Shown one piece after another: positions 51,496 through 62,767 of a stretch of 64,000 nt of DNA. The notes below the pieces were generated by a model. That model saw nothing but the letters and a program-made list of their open reading frames with translations, was not told the origin of the DNA and did not search any database. The DNA is from Ardenticatenales bacterium. Its GTDB lineage: Bacteria; Chloroflexota; Anaerolineae; Promineifilales; Promineifilaceae. Where the stretch lies: NCBI GenBank assembly GCA_020634575.1, contig JACKBM010000011.1:1-64000 (forward strand). Reading direction: 5' to 3'. The translations under genes were made by a program, and so were the position numbers. Position 1 is the first letter of the stretch; every line of letters begins with the position of its first letter.

Positions 51496-51711
51496 ATGCC
51501 TGAAACATTGTTGGTTCCCATTGGCGCCGCCCTGGCGATTGGGCTGGCGGCCATTGGCACCGGGCTGGCCCAGGCGCGCATCGGCTCTGCCGGCGCCGGC
51601 GCCATCGCCGAGAAGCCTGAACTGCTTGGTTCCATGATCATCCTGGTCGCCATCCCGGAGACGATGGTGATCCTCGGCTTTGCCGTGGCGGCCATCATGC
51701 TGCTGCTCTGA
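51496..51711 (+). CDS. ntpK: A/V-type ATPase proteolipid subunit K (c)
   Basis: A 71-aa, two-helix hairpin c-subunit forming the membrane rotor ring. Helix 1 ends in GTGLAQARIG and the loop has AEKPELLG. Helix 2 contains the ion-binding glutamate in IPETMVILGF (E54). Q25 (LAQAR) and the T after the glutamate are residues also used in Na+-binding c-subunits, so coupling to Na+ cannot be excluded. It is half the size of four-helix NtpK forms. The end overlaps the E-subunit start by one base. Confidence 0.93.
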   Translation: MPETLLVPIGAALAIGLAAIGTGLAQARIGSAGAGAIAEKPELLGSMIILVAIPETMVILGFAVAAIMLLL

Positions 51712-52328
51712 TGACCATCCAGGCCTTACTGACCGCCATTGAAGCAGATGGGGCCGCGCGCCTGGCTGAGCTGGAAGCGGCGGTTAGCGCCGAGGCTGAG
51801 GCGATCCTGGCCGAGGCGGGGGCGGAGGCCACTGCCCGGCAGCAGGCCGCGTACGCGGCCGCCTGGCAGCCCGTCGCTGCGCTCCGGGCCCGGCGGCTGC
51901 ACGCTGCCCGGCTGGAGGCGCTGCGTCTCAACCAGGCGGCCCAGGCCCGGCGGCAGGCGCGGTTGCTGGCAGTGGTCCGAGAGCGGCTGGCGACGGCTCG
52001 CGACCGGCCGGATTACCCCGCCGCCCTCAAAAACCTGATCGCCGAAGCGCTGGCGCTGCTGGGGACACCGGCCGGTAGCCCCCCGCCGCCCGAACAGCAA
52101 CCCAGCCTGGCCATCGACCCACGCGATGAAATGCTCGTAACCAAAATTCTGGCCGACACGATGTCGCCGGTGACGGTGGTCACAACCCTGAATTGCCAGG
52201 GTGGTGTTATGGCGCGCAGCGCAGACGGGCGCATCATGGTCGACAATACGCTGGCGGCGCGGCTGGCCCGGCTGGAACCGTACCTGGCGGCGCTGCTCCC
52301 GGAGCCGGCGGCCCATGACAGAGTATGA
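51711..52328 (+). CDS. ntpE: A/V-type ATPase peripheral-stalk subunit E
   Basis: A 205-aa subunit whose first 100 residues are an Ala/Glu/Arg-rich helix (LEAAVSAEAEAILAEAGAEA and similar) that pairs with subunit H. The C-terminal globular domain has GGVMARSADGRIMVDNTLAARL (positions about 165-186), the usual E-subunit signature that packs on the A3B3 head. It overlaps the C-subunit gene by 14 nt. Confidence 0.88.
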   Translation: MTIQALLTAIEADGAARLAELEAAVSAEAEAILAEAGAEATARQQAAYAAAWQPVAALRARRLHAARLEALRLNQAAQARRQARLLAVVRERLATARDRPDYPAALKNLIAEALALLGTPAGSPPPPEQQPSLAIDPRDEMLVTKILADTMSPVTVVTTLNCQGGVMARSADGRIMVDNTLAARLARLEPYLAALLPEPAAHDRV

Positions 52329-53385
52329 TTACGCCAACGCCCGGCTGCGCGCCATGCGCTCCCGGCTGCTGCCGGCCACGACCCTGGCCGATCTGGCCAC
52401 ACTCACCGATGTGACCGCGCTGCTCAATGCCCTGACGCGGACCCCCTACCGGGAAGCGGTGGAGCTGGCTCTGGCCAAGCAGACGGGGCTGGCGGCCCTG
52501 CGCGAGGCGCTGCAAGCGGATCTCTATAGCCGCTTGCGCCGGGCCGGCCGCTTTTTCTGCGATGGCGCGGCTGAGCTGGCGGCGCTGGCGTTGAGCCGCT
52601 TTGATCTGGAGAACCTCAAGGCGGTCTTGCGCGGCCTGACGCAGGGTCTGGCGCCGGAGGCCATCACCGGGGCGTTGATACCGGCCGGTACCATCCCACC
52701 TTCAGACTGGCTGACGCTGGCCCAAACCGGCAATCCTCGGGGGGCAATTGATTTGCTGGCCACCTGGCGCTTGCCGCTGGCGGCCCCCCTGCTTGAACTG
52801 CGTGCCAGCCAGCCCGGCGCGTCGCCCTTGCAACTGGAGCTGGCTCTGGAACGATGGCAATTCGCCCGGCTGACCGCCCGGCGCGAAGCAGCGGCGCGGC
52901 CGTTACAAACGCTGGCCCACCTGACCGCCGACATCGCCAACACGATGACCGTCATGCGCCTGGCCGGTTTGCCGGGCAAGGCGGCCTTCCTGGCCCAACA
53001 TTTTGGTGACCAGGCTGTTGCTGGCCTGCTGGTTGGTCCCGGCCGCATTCCCTTCAGCCAACTGACTCTGGCTGCTGGGCAGGAAACTGTCGAAGGTGCA
53101 GTGGCCAGCCTGCAAGACAGCGCGCTGGGTGAACCACTGCGGGCCGGGCTAGCCCGCTATCGAGCCACCGGTCAGCTTAGCGGCCTGGAACGGGAGCTGG
53201 GCCGGCACCAGCTTGGCCTGGCCCGCCGCTTTTTTGTCAGCGCCGCCGGCAATATCGGTGTTTTTCTCGGTTATCTGTTGCTCAGCCAGAATGAAGCGGC
53301 CAACTTGCGCCGGATCGGCTATGGCCTCGATCTGCGCCAGCCCGCCGTCGAAATTCAGGCTGATTTGCTACTGGAGCTCACATGA
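52315..53385 (+). CDS. ntpC: A/V-type ATPase subunit C (d-type)
   Basis: A 356-aa all-helical subunit that sits between the rotor ring and the central stalk. The N-terminus YDYANARLRAMRSRLL and the C-terminal GNIGVFLGYLLLSQNEAANLRRIGYG (split as the final two helices) are typical of V-ATPase subunit d/C. The ATG at 52315 lies inside subunit E; the longer upstream frame is not supported. Subunit F follows with an ATGA overlap. Confidence 0.92.
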   Translation: MTEYDYANARLRAMRSRLLPATTLADLATLTDVTALLNALTRTPYREAVELALAKQTGLAALREALQADLYSRLRRAGRFFCDGAAELAALALSRFDLENLKAVLRGLTQGLAPEAITGALIPAGTIPPSDWLTLAQTGNPRGAIDLLATWRLPLAAPLLELRASQPGASPLQLELALERWQFARLTARREAAARPLQTLAHLTADIANTMTVMRLAGLPGKAAFLAQHFGDQAVAGLLVGPGRIPFSQLTLAAGQETVEGAVASLQDSALGEPLRAGLARYRATGQLSGLERELGRHQLGLARRFFVSAAGNIGVFLGYLLLSQNEAANLRRIGYGLDLRQPAVEIQADLLLELT

Positions 53386-53717
53386 GCCGCCTGCTAATCC
53401 TGACCCGGCCCGACACTGTGGCCGGTTTCCACCTGGCCGGCGTCGATGCCGTCGCCGCCAACGATGCCGCCGCCGCCGAAGCGCAAATCCTGCGCTGGCT
53501 GGCGGCCGGCGAGCAGGGACTCCTGGCCGTCGACGAAAGCCTCTACACTGAATTTGGCGACGGTTTGCGCAAGCGGTTGCTGAACAACAGCCAATTACCA
53601 TTGCTGGTCCTGCCCGATGGCCGGCCGGTTGGTGCGACCATCACCAGCCGCCAGCGTTTGGCCGAGCTGATCCGCGAAGCCATCGGCTTCCACATTACCT
53701 TCCAGGAGGCGTCCTGA
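53382..53717 (+). CDS. ntpG: A/V-type ATPase central-stalk subunit F
   Basis: A 111-aa subunit with a Rossmann-like fold. [19 protein letters not shown] is the expected N-terminus, and [13 protein letters not shown] leads into [11 protein letters not shown]. The C-terminal helix ([11 protein letters not shown]) inserts along subunit D. It is named NtpG in Enterococcus and F in Thermus. TGATG overlap with subunit A. Confidence 0.88.
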   Translation: MSRLLILTRPDTVAGFHLAGVDAVAANDAAAAEAQILRWLAAGEQGLLAVDESLYTEFGDGLRKRLLNNSQLPLLVLPDGRPVGATITSRQRLAELIREAIGFHITFQEAS

Positions 53718-55518
53718 TGCTCTCTCCCGCCACCTTGCCTGAAACAACCGCGCCGGCCAACAAACCGGGCCGGATTATCCGCATCGCCGGCCCCGTCGTT
53801 GGCGCGGTTGGCCTGATCGGCGCTCGCCTGTACGACGTGGTCCTGGTGGGCGAGCTGGGTCTCATCGGCGAGGTCATCCGGCTGGCTGGCGCGACAACGA
53901 CCATCCAGGTTTATGAAGATACGGCTGGCCTCAAGATTGGCGAGCCAGTCGTCAACACCGGTGATCCGCTGGTGGCCACGCTGGGGCCGGGGCTGCTGGG
54001 CAGCGTATACGATGGTTTACAGCGCCCTTTGACGGGCCAAGCGGCGGCCTTTTTGCAGCGCGGCACAGCGGGGGAGCCGCTGCCGCCTGAGAAGCTCTGG
54101 GAGTTTACGCCAGCCGTCAGCGTGGGCGAAGAGGTCATCGGTGGCCAGATCCTCGGCACTGTCCCCGAAGGCGCCGTTATTGAGCACCGCATCCTGGTGC
54201 CGCCGGGCCGGGGCGGCCTGGTCAGCGCCATCCACCAGGGGCCGGCCACCCTGACCGCGCCCATCGCCATCCTGATGGAGAATGGCGAAAGCTTTGAGCT
54301 GACCCTGAGCCAGAGCTGGCCGGTGCGCCGTCCGCGGCCATTCCGGCGGTTGCGCCAGCCGGTGGAGCCGTTGCTGACCGGCACCCGCATCGTCGACAGC
54401 TTCTTCCCGGTGGCCAAGGGGGGTGCAGCCGTCATCCCTGGTGGCTTCGGCACCGGTAAGACGGTGTTGCAGCAGGCGGTGGCCCGCTGGGCCGATGCAG
54501 ATGTCGTCGTCTACATCGGCTGCGGCGAGCGGGGCAACGAGATGGCCGAGGTGCTGGAGGAGTTCCCCTTGCTGGACGATCCCCGGCACGGCACCTCGCT
54601 CATGGAGCGGACGGTGCTCATTGCCAACACCTCCAACATGCCGGTGGCGGCCCGTGAGGCCAGCATCTACACCGGCGTGACCATCGCCGAATATTACCGG
54701 GACATGGGTTACGACGTTGTCCTGCTGGCCGACAGCACCTCGCGCTGGGCTGAGGCGTTGCGGGAGATATCCGGCCGGTTGGAAGAGATGCCCGGCGAGG
54801 AAGGCTACCCCGCCTACCTGGCCACCCGCCTCTCTGAATTTTACGAACGGGCCGGCCGGGTTGTCTGCCTGGGCAGCCCGGCGGACGAGGGCTCGGCAGC
54901 CCGCAATGGCTCCGTCACCCTCATCGGCACCGTCTCCCCGCCCGGGGCCGACTTCTCCGAGCCGGTGACCCAGAACACGCTGCGGGTGGCCGGCACCTTC
55001 TGGGGGCTGGACTACGACCTCTCCCGCCGCCGCCATTTCCCGGCCATCAACTGGAACCAGAGCTACACCCTCTATGACCTGGACGACTGGTACAGCCGCG
55101 AACTATCGCCCGAATGGCCAGACCTGGTGCGCCGGGCCAAAGCGCTGCTACAGGAAGAGGAGGAGCTGCAGGAGATTGTGCAACTTGTCGGCCCCGATTC
55201 CCTGGCTGAAGCACAGCAGGAGATCCTGGCCGTCGCCCGCATGGTGCGGGAAGATTTCTTGCAGCAGTCGGCCTTCCACGAGATCGACCGCTACTGCCCG
55301 CCGCGCAAGGCGCAGGGGATGCTGCAAATCATCCTGGCCTTTCATGAGGAGGCAGCAGCGGCGCTGGCGGCGGGCCAGCCGCTGGAGCAGATCATGGCCC
55401 TGCCGCTCGTCGCTGAAATTGCCCGCATGAAGCAGATCCCGGCGGAGGCAGCTGCCGAGAGGCTGGCGAGTTTGCTGTCTGAGTTGCCGGCCGCTTTTGC
55501 CACTCTGGAGAACGGACG

Positions 55519-55522
<4 letters not shown>
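53717..55522 (+). CDS. ntpA: A/V-type ATPase catalytic subunit A
   Basis: The 601-aa catalytic subunit. A beta-barrel N-terminal domain ([16 protein letters not shown]) is followed by the V-type-specific insertion (about 110-195, [12 protein letters not shown]), then the nucleotide domain with Walker A GGFGTGKT at 242-249 (K248) and the arginine/glutamate patch [15 protein letters not shown], and a C-terminal helical bundle ([16 protein letters not shown] and following). It hydrolyses or makes ATP at the A/B interface. It couples to B by ATGA overlap. Confidence 0.97.
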
Positions 55523-56940
<1,418 letters not shown>

Positions 56941-56941
56941 C

Positions 56942-57571
56942 GTGAAAGCTAAGGTCACCGTCACCCGGATGGAGTTGCTGGCCCGCAAGCAGCAGATCGC
57001 CCTGGCGGAGCAAGGGCTGGCGCTGCTGCAGCAAAAGCGGGCCGCCCTGCTGCGCGAGTTGATGCAGGTCGCCGACCGTGTCCTGGCCCGGGCCGACGCC
57101 CTGCAGGACGCGGCCAAAGTGGCCCGGCTCAGCCTCGCCCGGGCCGAGAGCATTGCCGGCCCCGAAGCGGTGCGCGCCGCCGCCCTGGCGGCCCAGGCCG
57201 AGCTGCCGCTGACCATGCAGACGGTCAACGTGATGGGGGTTCACGTGCCCGTCATCGAGCAGCGGGCCATCACCCATTCTGTCCTGGGCCGCGGCTACGG
57301 CCTGGCCGGCACCTCGGTCACCATCGACGAGGCGGCGGAAGCGTACGAGCTGCTGGTCGAGAAGCTGCTGGAGCTGGCCGAAGGGCAGCTCCGCCTGCAG
57401 CGGCTGGCCGACGAGATCCAGCACACCTCCCGCCGGGCCAACGCCCTGGAATACGTGACCCTACCCCGGCTGCGCGCGGAACGGGATTTCATCGAGCGAG
57501 CCCTGGACGAGCGGGAGCGGGCGGCCCATTTTCGTCTGAAGCGGGTGAAAAGGGCGCGGGGTGGGTATTAA
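56942..57571 (+). CDS. ntpD: A/V-type ATPase central-rotor subunit D
   Basis: A 209-aa coiled-coil rotor shaft. The start is a GTG at 56942, giving MKAKVTVTRMELLARKQQI; the partner helix is the C-terminal NALEYVTLPRLRAERDFIERAL with the family's N-A-L-E motif (about 166-187). It turns inside the A3B3 head and carries subunit F. It ends the operon just before a long palindrome. Confidence 0.95.
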   Translation: MKAKVTVTRMELLARKQQIALAEQGLALLQQKRAALLRELMQVADRVLARADALQDAAKVARLSLARAESIAGPEAVRAAALAAQAELPLTMQTVNVMGVHVPVIEQRAITHSVLGRGYGLAGTSVTIDEAAEAYELLVEKLLELAEGQLRLQRLADEIQHTSRRANALEYVTLPRLRAERDFIERALDERERAAHFRLKRVKRARGGY

Positions 57572-57599
57572 TGGTTCAGCGTGGCAGCATTGGAAATGC

Positions 57600-57687
57600 C
57601 GTGCTGATGGATCAGAAGTGCCCTGAACGGGCACTAATTGGAGCTGAATCCAGTGCCCGTTCAGGGCACTTCCTGCCCATCAGCACG
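57600..57687. terminator. Nested perfect palindrome after the ATPase operon
   Basis: Inner arms of 20 bp (AAGTGCCCTGAACGGGCACT at 57616-57635 and its exact complement at 57652-57671) lie within outer 11-bp arms CGTGCTGATGG (57600-57610) and CCATCAGCACG (57677-57687). A further small dyad GACGTTTTAACGTC follows. It lies between convergent genes and may stop transcription from both sides, though it lacks a canonical T-run. Its size and perfection also suit a mobile palindromic repeat. Confidence 0.65.
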
Positions 57688-57729
57688 ACGTTTTAACGTC
57701 GCCACTGACCTCCATTTCTCACCCACCAA

Positions 57730-58488
57730 CTAAAGCCTCCCCACCAACCCCAGCGCCACCTCATACACCGCCTCGTTCGCCTGATTCAGCGCCGCCAATT
57801 CATCTTCCGCCAACGGATCAAGAAAACTGCGGCCGCGGCTGAGATCGTCCCAGACGGCGAGGAGGGCAAGCGCGGGGACACCGTGCTGGCGGGCCACCGC
57901 CAGCGTCGTGGCGGTTTCCATGTCGACGCCGAGATAGCCGGCCTCGTGCCAGGCGTGCATCATCGCGGGCGTCTCGGCGAAGAGGGAAGCGAAGGTGACA
58001 TGGGGGCCGCGGTGGACGGTCAGGTTGCGCTCTCGGAGGGCAGTCTCGGCGTGGGCCAGCCAGATGGGATCGGCCGGGACCAGCTCGCTCTGGCTGTAGA
58101 ACTGGGCAACGCCGTCCTGGGCGAGCGCCTGCTCGGGCAGGATGATGTCGCCGGGGCGGAGCTGGCTTTGCAGGCCGCCGCAGGTGCCGAGCTGGATGGC
58201 CAGGCGCGCCCCCAGCCGGCTGAACAGGTAGATGACCTCGCCGGCACGCGCGGCGCCGTAAGCTAGCGCGAAGACGACCTTTTTGTCACCCCATTTGCCC
58301 CAGAACAGATCAGGGAAACCGAGCTCACGGACTTCAGTCAGATAGCTCAATCGCCACGCCTGCCGCTCCGCCCGCCACCAGGAGCCTTCCACGATAACGG
58401 CGTCCGGGATCTCATCATCGGCCAGGCCGAGGGCGGCCTGCCAGGCTGCGGCCGGTACAGTTTCAATCGAGCGAAAGTAGGGCGTCAT
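57730..58488 (-). CDS. Purine/uridine phosphorylase-like protein (PNP_UDP_1)
   Basis: A 252-aa phosphorylase-superfamily protein that would split nucleosides with phosphate. The core motifs are LGTCGGLQSQLRPGDIILPEQAL (about 121-143) and YLGVDMETATTLAVARQHG, the conserved ME dyad for ribose binding. The glycine-rich phosphate site is less clear, so the substrate (uridine, purine nucleoside or related) is open. It lies 4 nt after the histidine-phosphatase gene; the chosen start is MTPYFRSIE. Confidence 0.85.
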   Translation of the reverse strand: MTPYFRSIETVPAAAWQAALGLADDEIPDAVIVEGSWWRAERQAWRLSYLTEVRELGFPDLFWGKWGDKKVVFALAYGAARAGEVIYLFSRLGARLAIQLGTCGGLQSQLRPGDIILPEQALAQDGVAQFYSQSELVPADPIWLAHAETALRERNLTVHRGPHVTFASLFAETPAMMHAWHEAGYLGVDMETATTLAVARQHGVPALALLAVWDDLSRGRSFLDPLAEDELAALNQANEAVYEVALGLVGRL

Positions 58489-58492
58489 CCGC

Positions 58493-59236
58493 TTACCAGG
58501 TGACCAGTTCGACCGGCAGATGCTCCAGCCGGTTGAGATAGACAACTGAATGAGAGCCGTCGACAAAGTCGATCCGCGAGATGGAGGTGTTGTGGAAAGC
58601 CCAGTTCGTGTGCCAGCTGCGCTGATAATTTGCCGGTTTGCGCTGGACGCCCATCAGTTCATTGATCACCTGGTCGATAAAATCGCCGTGGATGACCAGG
58701 GCAACGACGTCGTCGCTGTGTTCATGCCGTTGGCGAATCTCGCCCAATACCATCCGGACGCGGTCAACAAACTGGTTGTCAGTTTCGGCCGGCCGATCAT
58801 ACCAGCCATGCGCATTGAGCCCCGCCGGCAAATGGTGGCCGGGAAAGCGCTCGCGAAAATAAGCGGAATCCGGGCCGGGCAAACCAACCGGCCGGCCGGC
58901 CTGGTCAAACTCGAAGATGCCGCCACGTTCAAACATCTCTGTATGGGCCAGGGCCGGGATGGCGCAGGCCTCGGCCACGTAGCCGGCCGTGAGCATGGCC
59001 CGGGTCATGAGGCTGCAGTAGAGGTGGGTCAGGCCGTAGTGGCGGCTGCCGTTGGCCACGAAGGGGTGGTGGCGCGGTTCACCGGCCGGATCCGCCAGAT
59101 GCGCCGCCAGCAGCGCCGACTGGCGATGGCCAATCTCAGTGATTTCCGGGTCCGGGCTGCGCTCACTGAGATCACCCTGGCTCGAATAAAGGACATTGTT
59201 GGCCGATTCGGCGTGGCGTATCAGGTAAAGTCTCAT
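58493..59236 (-). CDS. Histidine phosphatase-family protein
   Basis: A 247-aa phosphoglycerate-mutase-like phosphatase. The catalytic motif is LIRHAESANN with H8, the second arginine and glutamate are in MTRAMLTAGYVAEACAI and HTEMFERG, and the second histidine is in ALVIHGDFIDQVI. The substrate is unknown. It starts 13 nt after the RraA-like stop and precedes the nucleoside-phosphorylase gene, forming an operon of three. Confidence 0.87.
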   Translation of the reverse strand: MRLYLIRHAESANNVLYSSQGDLSERSPDPEITEIGHRQSALLAAHLADPAGEPRHHPFVANGSRHYGLTHLYCSLMTRAMLTAGYVAEACAIPALAHTEMFERGGIFEFDQAGRPVGLPGPDSAYFRERFPGHHLPAGLNAHGWYDRPAETDNQFVDRVRMVLGEIRQRHEHSDDVVALVIHGDFIDQVINELMGVQRKPANYQRSWHTNWAFHNTSISRIDFVDGSHSVVYLNRLEHLPVELVTW

Positions 59237-59249
59237 CTGGTTCTTCGTC

Positions 59250-59927
59250 CTACAGCACGCCGTACTTCTCGTACACTTCGCGCAACGTCTTCCCTTCCAG
59301 TAATTCCTGGCGGGTTAGATCTTCCTTGGTGATCTTCTCCTGGGCCAGCCCCAGCAGTTCCGCTTCGACAGCTTTGGGGATGACCACGATGCCATCAAAA
59401 TCAGCCACGATCAGCTCGCCGGGTTGGACCAGCACCTCGCCGCAGCGAATAGGCACATCGTAATCCATCACATGGGCGCGCCCCTGCGAATCCAGCGGCC
59501 GGATGCCGGCGTAGTAGACCGGGAAGCCCATCTCGATGATGCGGATGGTGTCGCGCACCTGGCTGTCGCAGACGCAGCCGACGGCGCCGTTCAGTTTGGC
59601 CGCCGTTGAGAGCAGTTCGCCCCAGGGGGCATTGCTGCCGGCGTAGTCGGTGGAATGGACGATGACGTCGCCCGGCTTCAAATCATCAACCAGGTCAATT
59701 TCGTTACCGTATGGGTCGCCCTCAACAACGTAATCCATTTCCATCCAGCGGGCGGTGCGGGCGCGGCCGACGAAGCCGCAGTTGTACATATCCGGCAGCA
59801 GCGGGCGTAACCGCTGGTGCATCGCCTGCTCCCGGTAGCCGAGGCTGTCCAGGATGTCGCACAGCACGGGGACGTAAACGCCTTTCTGGATAAAGTCGCG
59901 AATTTCAGCATCGTTCTCAAATGGCAT
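59250..59927 (-). CDS. RraA-family protein (aldolase/demethylmenaquinone methyltransferase-like)
   Basis: A 225-aa RraA-superfamily protein, distinct from the one at 1253-1885. The fold signatures are CDILDSLGYREQAM, GAVGCVCDSQVRDTIRI (R125-D126) and ELIVADFDGIVVIP. It may be a 2-oxo-acid aldolase or an unassigned member; annotation as methyltransferase is known to be wrong for this fold. GAGG lies 7-8 nt before the ATG at 59927. It is divergent from the MalT-like gene. Confidence 0.82.
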   Translation of the reverse strand: MPFENDAEIRDFIQKGVYVPVLCDILDSLGYREQAMHQRLRPLLPDMYNCGFVGRARTARWMEMDYVVEGDPYGNEIDLVDDLKPGDVIVHSTDYAGSNAPWGELLSTAAKLNGAVGCVCDSQVRDTIRIIEMGFPVYYAGIRPLDSQGRAHVMDYDVPIRCGEVLVQPGELIVADFDGIVVIPKAVEAELLGLAQEKITKEDLTRQELLEGKTLREVYEKYGVL

Positions 59928-60030
59928 TTCAGACCTCACTTCTTGGTGGAACCGCCGGCATGGGCCGGCCGGGACATCAGCTGCCGGCCGATTATAGGGA
60001 GCCTGGCGCCAAAAGGAAACGCTGGCGGGC

Positions 60031-60042
60031 TATAATGGGGCC
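60031..60042 (+). promoter_or_regulatory. -10 TATAAT placed for leaderless transcription of the second MalT-like gene
   Basis: A consensus TATAAT (60031-60036) plus GGGGCC directly precede the ATG at 60043. No ribosome-binding site and no clear -35 are seen. Confidence 0.6.
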
Positions 60043-62670
60043 ATGACGAGCCCACTGCTGCAGACGAAGTTGCGCCGCCCGGCGCTCCGGCCGGTTCGGG
60101 TCGAGCGCCCCGCGCTGTATGCCCGTCTGACGACAGGCCAGTTGCAGAAGCTGACGCTGGTGGTGGCTCCGGCCGGTTTTGGCAAAACGGCCCTCGTCAG
60201 CGGCTGGCTCGGCGAACGGCCCGCCGGCTGGCTGGCCCTTGATGGGGCGGACAACGAGCCGGCCCGTTTCTGGCGCTATCTGATTGCCGCCCTGCAAACG
60301 CTGGCAGCGCCCGTGGGCGTGACCGCCCTGGCGATGCTGGGCGCCAATCCGCTACCCCCGCCCGAGGCGCTGCTGACCAGTCTGGTCAATGATCTGGCGG
60401 CCGGCGACGGACCGCTCTGCCTCATCCTCGACGATTACCATCTCATTGAAAATCCTGCCATTCATGACGCGCTGGCTTTCTTCATCGAACACATGCCGGC
60501 GCGGTTGCACCTCGTCCTGCTGAGCCGCTCGGACCCGCCTCTGCCGCTGGCGGGCTGGCGGGCCAGCGGCCAACTGCAAGAGCTGCGCCAGGCCGACCTT
60601 TGTTTCAGCCTCGCTGAGGCGGCCGAGTTTCTCAATGAGGTGATGGGGCTGGCCCTGATGACGGCGCAGGTCGAGCAGCTGGCTGAGCGGACTGAAGGCT
60701 GGGTTGCCGGCTTGCAGCTGGCAGCACTGTCGCTGCAAGGGCACAAGGATCCGACTGCTTTTGTCGCTGCTTTTAGCGGTAGCCACCGCTTCGTCATGGA
60801 TTACCTTTTGGATGAGGTGCTCCTGAGGCAGAGCGAGCCGGTGCGCCGCTTTCTGTTGCAGACGTCGATCCTGAACCGGCTGACGGCCGGGCTTTGTGCG
60901 GCAGTGACCGGCCGGTCAGACAGCGCTGCCGTTCTGGCTGAGCTGGAGCGGGCTAACCTCTTCATCCTGCCGCTGGACGACGAACGCCGCTGGTATCGCT
61001 ACCATCAGCTTTTTGCCGACCTGCTGCGTGCGCGACTGCTTGACGAAGACGAGGCTACCGAGCTTCATCAGCGCGCCGCCCGCTGGCTGGCCGCTGAAGG
61101 GCGGACGGCTGAGGCGATTAACCATTGGTTGGCGGCTGAGGATTTCGCTGCGGCAGCTGCTTTGATTGAGGAGGCCGGTTTTGCCGCGCTGTATCAGGGT
61201 GAGTTGGGGCAGCTGGCCGGCTGGCTGGCGGCGTTGCCCCCGGTGTGGGTCGCCGAACGGCCCTGGCTGGGCATTCTGGCGGGTTGGACGGCGTTGTTAA
61301 CCGGCCGGTTCCCGGCAGTTGCTGCTGCAGTCGGCGCCGCCCAGTCCCGGTTGGCTGCGGCGGGCAACCGCCAGGGCGAGGCAGCGGGGCATCTGGCTGC
61401 CATTCAAGCCTACCTGGCCCTGATGACGGGGGATGTGGCCGCTGCTCTGCAGAACGCCCGGGCGGCGCTGGCGCAGTTACCGGCCGGCGCTGCGGCTACA
61501 CGGAGCGTCGTCACCTTTACGTTGGCCGGCGCTGCCCTGTTTGCCGACGAGGTTGGTGCCGCTCAGGTGGCGTTTGCCGAGGCGGCTCAGGCGGCGACGG
61601 CGGCGGGCAACATTCACCTGGCGGTGCCGGCACTCTGCGCCCTGGGGACATTGCAACAGCAAAATGGGCAGATGACCCTGGCCGAGACCAGTTTTCGGGC
61701 AGCGTTGCGCCTGGCGACGGGGCCGGCTGAGTCGCTCCTGCCATTGGCCGCCGGCGCTCTGAATGGGCTGGGTCAGCTCGCCTATGAGCGGGATGAGCTG
61801 GACGAGGCTGAGAACCATCTACAAACGGCCCGGACGCTGGCGGCCCAATGGGGTAATGTCGAATCCCTGGTGAGTAGTCTGGTTCATCTGGCGCAGCTGG
61901 CGTTGGCGCGTGGGGCTGGCGACCTGGCGCTGACCCATCTCGATGCGGCAGCGACGGCTGAGCGGGACGGGCAACTGGCGCCGAGTTCAACGGCCTGGCT
62001 GACGGCAGCGCAAATCCGGGTTCGCCTGGCGCTTGGCCAGCCGGCTGCTGCCCGTGAAATCGCTACAGCCCGGGGTTTGACGGCTGATCTGCCGCCGAGC
62101 TACATGCGCGAGGTCGAACTCCTGGCCCTGGCCCGGCTCATGGTAGCCGAGGAGGATTGGGGTGGGGCGGCCGCGCTCCTGAACCGGCTGCTGGCGGCTG
62201 CTGAAGGACGCGGGCAGCGTGGCCGGGCCAGCGAACTCCTGGCCTGGCTGGCAGTTTGCCACGAGGCACAGGGTGAAACGGAGTTGGGTCGCATCGAGCT
62301 GGACCAGGCACTGGCGCTGGGCGCAGTGGCTGGCCTGAGGCGGACGTTCCTGGATGTCGGGCCGCGGTTACGCCCGCTGCTGGCCCGGGCGGCGGCGCGT
62401 GGCTGCCAGCCGGATTATGTGGCCGCTTTGCTGGCAGAGAACCGGCCGGTCGCCACACCGTCACTGCAACCGCCCACGGAGCCACTCAATGAGACCGAGA
62501 AAGAGCTGCTACGCCTGATCGCGGCCGGCCTTTCCAATGGCGCCGCCGCCGCTGAACTTTTCCTATCCGTCAACACTGTCAAATGGCACCTCAAAAACAT
62601 CTACGCCAAGCTGGGGGTCCACAGCCGCGTTGAGGCAGTCCTGCGCGCCCGCGAACGGGTCAACCGCTAG
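60043..62670 (+). CDS. MalT-like LuxR-family transcriptional regulator (STAND ATPase), second copy
   Basis: A 875-aa paralogue of the regulator at 34557. P-loop APAGFGKTALV is at about 42-52, Walker B-like LCLILDDYHLI at about 126-136, then the conserved ELRQADLCFSLAEA, a helical TPR-like sensor and a LuxR helix-turn-helix (LNETEKELLRLIAAGLSNGA). It begins SPLLQTKLRRP, aligned with SLLQTKLHIP of the other copy. The helical half is divergent, so inducers differ. It is followed by the small protein and a 4Fe-4S membrane protein. Confidence 0.9.
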   Translation: MTSPLLQTKLRRPALRPVRVERPALYARLTTGQLQKLTLVVAPAGFGKTALVSGWLGERPAGWLALDGADNEPARFWRYLIAALQTLAAPVGVTALAMLGANPLPPPEALLTSLVNDLAAGDGPLCLILDDYHLIENPAIHDALAFFIEHMPARLHLVLLSRSDPPLPLAGWRASGQLQELRQADLCFSLAEAAEFLNEVMGLALMTAQVEQLAERTEGWVAGLQLAALSLQGHKDPTAFVAAFSGSHRFVMDYLLDEVLLRQSEPVRRFLLQTSILNRLTAGLCAAVTGRSDSAAVLAELERANLFILPLDDERRWYRYHQLFADLLRARLLDEDEATELHQRAARWLAAEGRTAEAINHWLAAEDFAAAAALIEEAGFAALYQGELGQLAGWLAALPPVWVAERPWLGILAGWTALLTGRFPAVAAAVGAAQSRLAAAGNRQGEAAGHLAAIQAYLALMTGDVAAALQNARAALAQLPAGAAATRSVVTFTLAGAALFADEVGAAQVAFAEAAQAATAAGNIHLAVPALCALGTLQQQNGQMTLAETSFRAALRLATGPAESLLPLAAGALNGLGQLAYERDELDEAENHLQTARTLAAQWGNVESLVSSLVHLAQLALARGAGDLALTHLDAAATAERDGQLAPSSTAWLTAAQIRVRLALGQPAAAREIATARGLTADLPPSYMREVELLALARLMVAEEDWGGAAALLNRLLAAAEGRGQRGRASELLAWLAVCHEAQGETELGRIELDQALALGAVAGLRRTFLDVGPRLRPLLARAAARGCQPDYVAALLAENRPVATPSLQPPTEPLNETEKELLRLIAAGLSNGAAAAELFLSVNTVKWHLKNIYAKLGVHSRVEAVLRARERVNR

Positions 62671-62767
62671 CCCCGCTACCCAGCCGAACTACCCAACCGG
62701 GTGGTGCCTTGCGCTCCTGTCATCCCCTACAATTCCCTTAATTCCCGCAACGCCTGCACTTCCCGAA

